This document shows, piece after piece, positions 34,653-36,129 of a DNA stretch of 36,129 bases. The DNA lies in NCBI GenBank assembly GCA_009936775.1, contig JAACDW010000025.1, positions 1-36,129 of the forward strand. Reading direction: 5' to 3'. How positions within the stretch are numbered: the first letter of the stretch is position 1; every line of letters starts with the position of its first letter. The DNA is from Pseudomonadota bacterium. Lineage in GTDB: Bacteria; Pseudomonadota; Gammaproteobacteria; Pseudomonadales; Azotimanducaceae. The position numbers were made by a program, and so were the translations under genes. A model generated the notes under the pieces. The model was not told the origin of the DNA and ran no database searches. It saw only the letters and a program-made list of their open reading frames with translations.

Positions 34653-35751
34653 ATGGCTGAAATCACCGGCATCCGCGAATACTTAAAAGACCTACAGGAG
34701 CGCGATGCAGCGCTTCGGGGGTATCTTTGACTTCGAGGAAAAGCGCGAGCGGCTGCAAGAAGTAGAGCTGGAACTGGCGGACGGGGAGGTATGGAATGAC
34801 CCCGAGCGCGCCCAGCAGCTAGGCAAGGAGCGGGCGTCCCTTGACCAGGTAGTGGGCCTGCTCAGTACCCTTGGCGACAGCCTTACTGACCTCTCCGAAT
34901 TGGCCGAAATGGCCAGCGATGAAGCCGACCAAAGTGCCCTCGATGATGTGGCAACTGAACTGCAGGGTCTTGAAGGCCAGTTGGCGGCGCTAGAGTTTCG
35001 ACGTATGTTTCAAGGGGTACTAGACGGCGCCAATTGCTATTTGGAAATTCAGTCAGGGTCTGGCGGCACCGAAGCCCAAGACTGGGCCGAAATGCTGCTA
35101 CGCATGTACCTGCGCTGGGCCGAGCAGCGCGGTTTTGCGGTGGCGGTTACAGAGGTTTCCGAGGGCGATGTGGCAGGCATTAAAAGCGCCTCAGTGATGA
35201 TTAGCGGCGAATACGCCTACGGCTGGCTGCGTACCGAAACCGGCGTACACCGATTGGTGCGCAAATCGCCGTTTGATTCCGGCAATCGTCGGCATACCTC
35301 CTTTGCCTCGGTTTTTGTGTCTGCAGAAATAGACGACGACATAGAGATCGAAATTAATCCGGCAGATGTTCGGGTTGACACCTATCGAGCCAGCGGCGCA
35401 GGCGGCCAGCATGTGAACCGTACAGACTCGGCAGTACGGCTTACCCACCTGCCCACCAATACCGTTGTACAGTGTCAAAGCGAGCGCTCTCAGCATCAAA
35501 ATAAAGACAACGCTTACAAGCAGTTGCGTGCCAAGCTCTATGAGCTGGAGCTGCAGCAGCGGCGCGCAGAACAGCAAGCCATCGAAGACGCCAAGGCGGA
35601 TATCGGCTGGGGCAGCCAAATACGCAGTTACGTACTGGATCAGTCTCGTGTTAAGGACCTGCGTACCGAGATCGAGCGCACAGATCCGACCAAGGTGCTC
35701 GACGGTGACCTAGACCCATTTATGGAAGCCTGCTTGAAAGCCGGACTTTAG
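34653..35751 (+). CDS. prfB: Peptide chain release factor 2, with programmed +1 frameshift
   Basis: The true start is ATG 34653 ([12 protein letters not shown]), absent from the ORF track. After 25 codons the frame meets TGA at 34728-34730 in the context GGGGG-TAT-CTT-TGA-C, the classic RF2 autoregulatory slip site with an internal Shine-Dalgarno-like G run. A +1 shift at CTT joins 34653-34727 to 34729-35751, giving 365 residues, identical in length to E. coli RF2. The stop-codon-reading SPF tripeptide ([11 protein letters not shown]) and the GGQ loop ([12 protein letters not shown]) are present. The residue equivalent to position 246 is Ala, the active form, rather than the Thr of E. coli K-12. 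Confidence 0.96.
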
Positions 35752-35782
35752 CCCTGCGCCACTAAGATTCAGAAGGAAAATC

Positions 35783-36129
35783 ATGAGCGAAGAAAGAGAT
35801 GTATTACTCAATCGTCGGGCCAAGATGGAAGCTTGGCTGGAGAAGAGTAAGGTCTATCGAAACGATTTTCGGCGTCAGGCGCTGGCGGCAGACCTGCAAA
35901 GCAATTATGCCAACCAAGACAAAGCCGGCTTGGCAGAGGCCGGAGTGCGTACGGCGGTGGCTGGCAGAGTCATGCTGCGGCGCGTTATGGGTAAGGCCAG
36001 CTTCGTTACCCTGCAAGATGTTAGCGGGCAAATTCAGTGTTATCTCACCAAGAACGACCTGGGCGACGACGAATACGAAGACTTTTCCCAGTTTTGGGAA
36101 ATGGGCGATATCGTCGGCGTTAGCGGCAC
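35783..36129 (+). CDS. lysS: Lysyl-tRNA synthetase, N-terminal part (3' end outside window)
   Basis: From ATG 35783, with AAGGA seven bases upstream, the frame stays open to the window end and is therefore missing from the ORF track. The visible 115 residues match the N-terminal OB-fold of class II LysRS (LLNRRAKMEAWLEKSKVYRNDF, VAGRVMLRRVMGKASFVTLQDVSGQIQCYL, seen as short motifs). prfB-lysS adjacency is the classic gammaproteobacterial arrangement. Confidence 0.95.
   Translation, partial: MSEERDVLLNRRAKMEAWLEKSKVYRNDFRRQALAADLQSNYANQDKAGLAEAGVRTAVAGRVMLRRVMGKASFVTLQDVSGQIQCYLTKNDLGDDEYEDFSQFWEMGDIVGVSG

Noticed and set aside
1-36129. tRNA, rRNA, CRISPR arrays, riboswitches, insertion sequences
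   Set aside because: None recognised on reading both strands; tRNAs would need a covariance search to exclude fully.

Overview
The window looks like chromosomal DNA of a marine-type gammaproteobacterium. The order ffh-rpsP-rimM-trmD-rplS, followed by xerD-dsbC-hom-recJ-prfB-lysS, is a known gammaproteobacterial arrangement. The two-gene set corB/ypjD beside ffh, a Pseudomonas-type long leuA, the E. coli-style +1 frameshift in prfB, and a TonB-dependent receptor fit the same group. A placement near Halieaceae/OM60 or another Cellvibrionales lineage is a guess from protein style. No tRNA, rRNA, CRISPR array, insertion sequence or prophage is recognisable.

Left part (1-10.1 kb, accessory character). 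The 3' part of a TonB-dependent receptor ends at a clear terminator. It is followed by a decayed EamA/DMT transporter that the ORF track shows only as unrelated fragments. Next comes a leftward otnK-like/otnC-like pair (four-carbon acid-sugar kinase and class II aldolase-type decarboxylase), divergent from a rightward tandem pair of paralogous cyclase-family hydrolases. A small secreted protein, a GFA-type zinc protein and a leftward enoyl-CoA hydratase follow. Then comes a compact leftward metal-handling operon: outer-membrane barrel, MerP-like HMA protein, MerT-like membrane protein and CsoR-like repressor. Its promoter carries a CsoR-type palindrome lying on the start codon of an apparently leaderless first gene.

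Middle part (10.1-24.4 kb). A beta-propeller lipoprotein, an ABM-TadA fusion protein, purL, a zinc-ribbon Nudix protein with an altered Nudix box, a gamma-class carbonic anhydrase, purT and leuA are mostly rightward. leuA is preceded by a leucine-rich short ORF that may be a leader peptide. corB and ypjD are leftward.

Right part (24.4-36.1 kb). An FMN-binding glutamate-synthase-like protein sits before ffh. The ribosomal/tRNA operon follows, with a terminator-like hairpin between rpsP and rimM and a strong terminator after rplS. Then xerD, dsbC, hom, recJ, prfB (programmed +1 frameshift) and the 5' part of lysS are tightly packed. hom and recJ both start at TTG codons that overlap the previous stop by four bases, and thrC, often found between them in relatives, is absent.

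The most interesting items are the operator/leaderless-start architecture of the metal operon, the ABM-TadA fusion, the paired cyclase-family proteins with an Asp-to-Gln change in the metal motif beside otnK/otnC, the possible leucine leader, and the hidden transporter pseudogene. All function calls are from reading sequence by eye; no database search was run.
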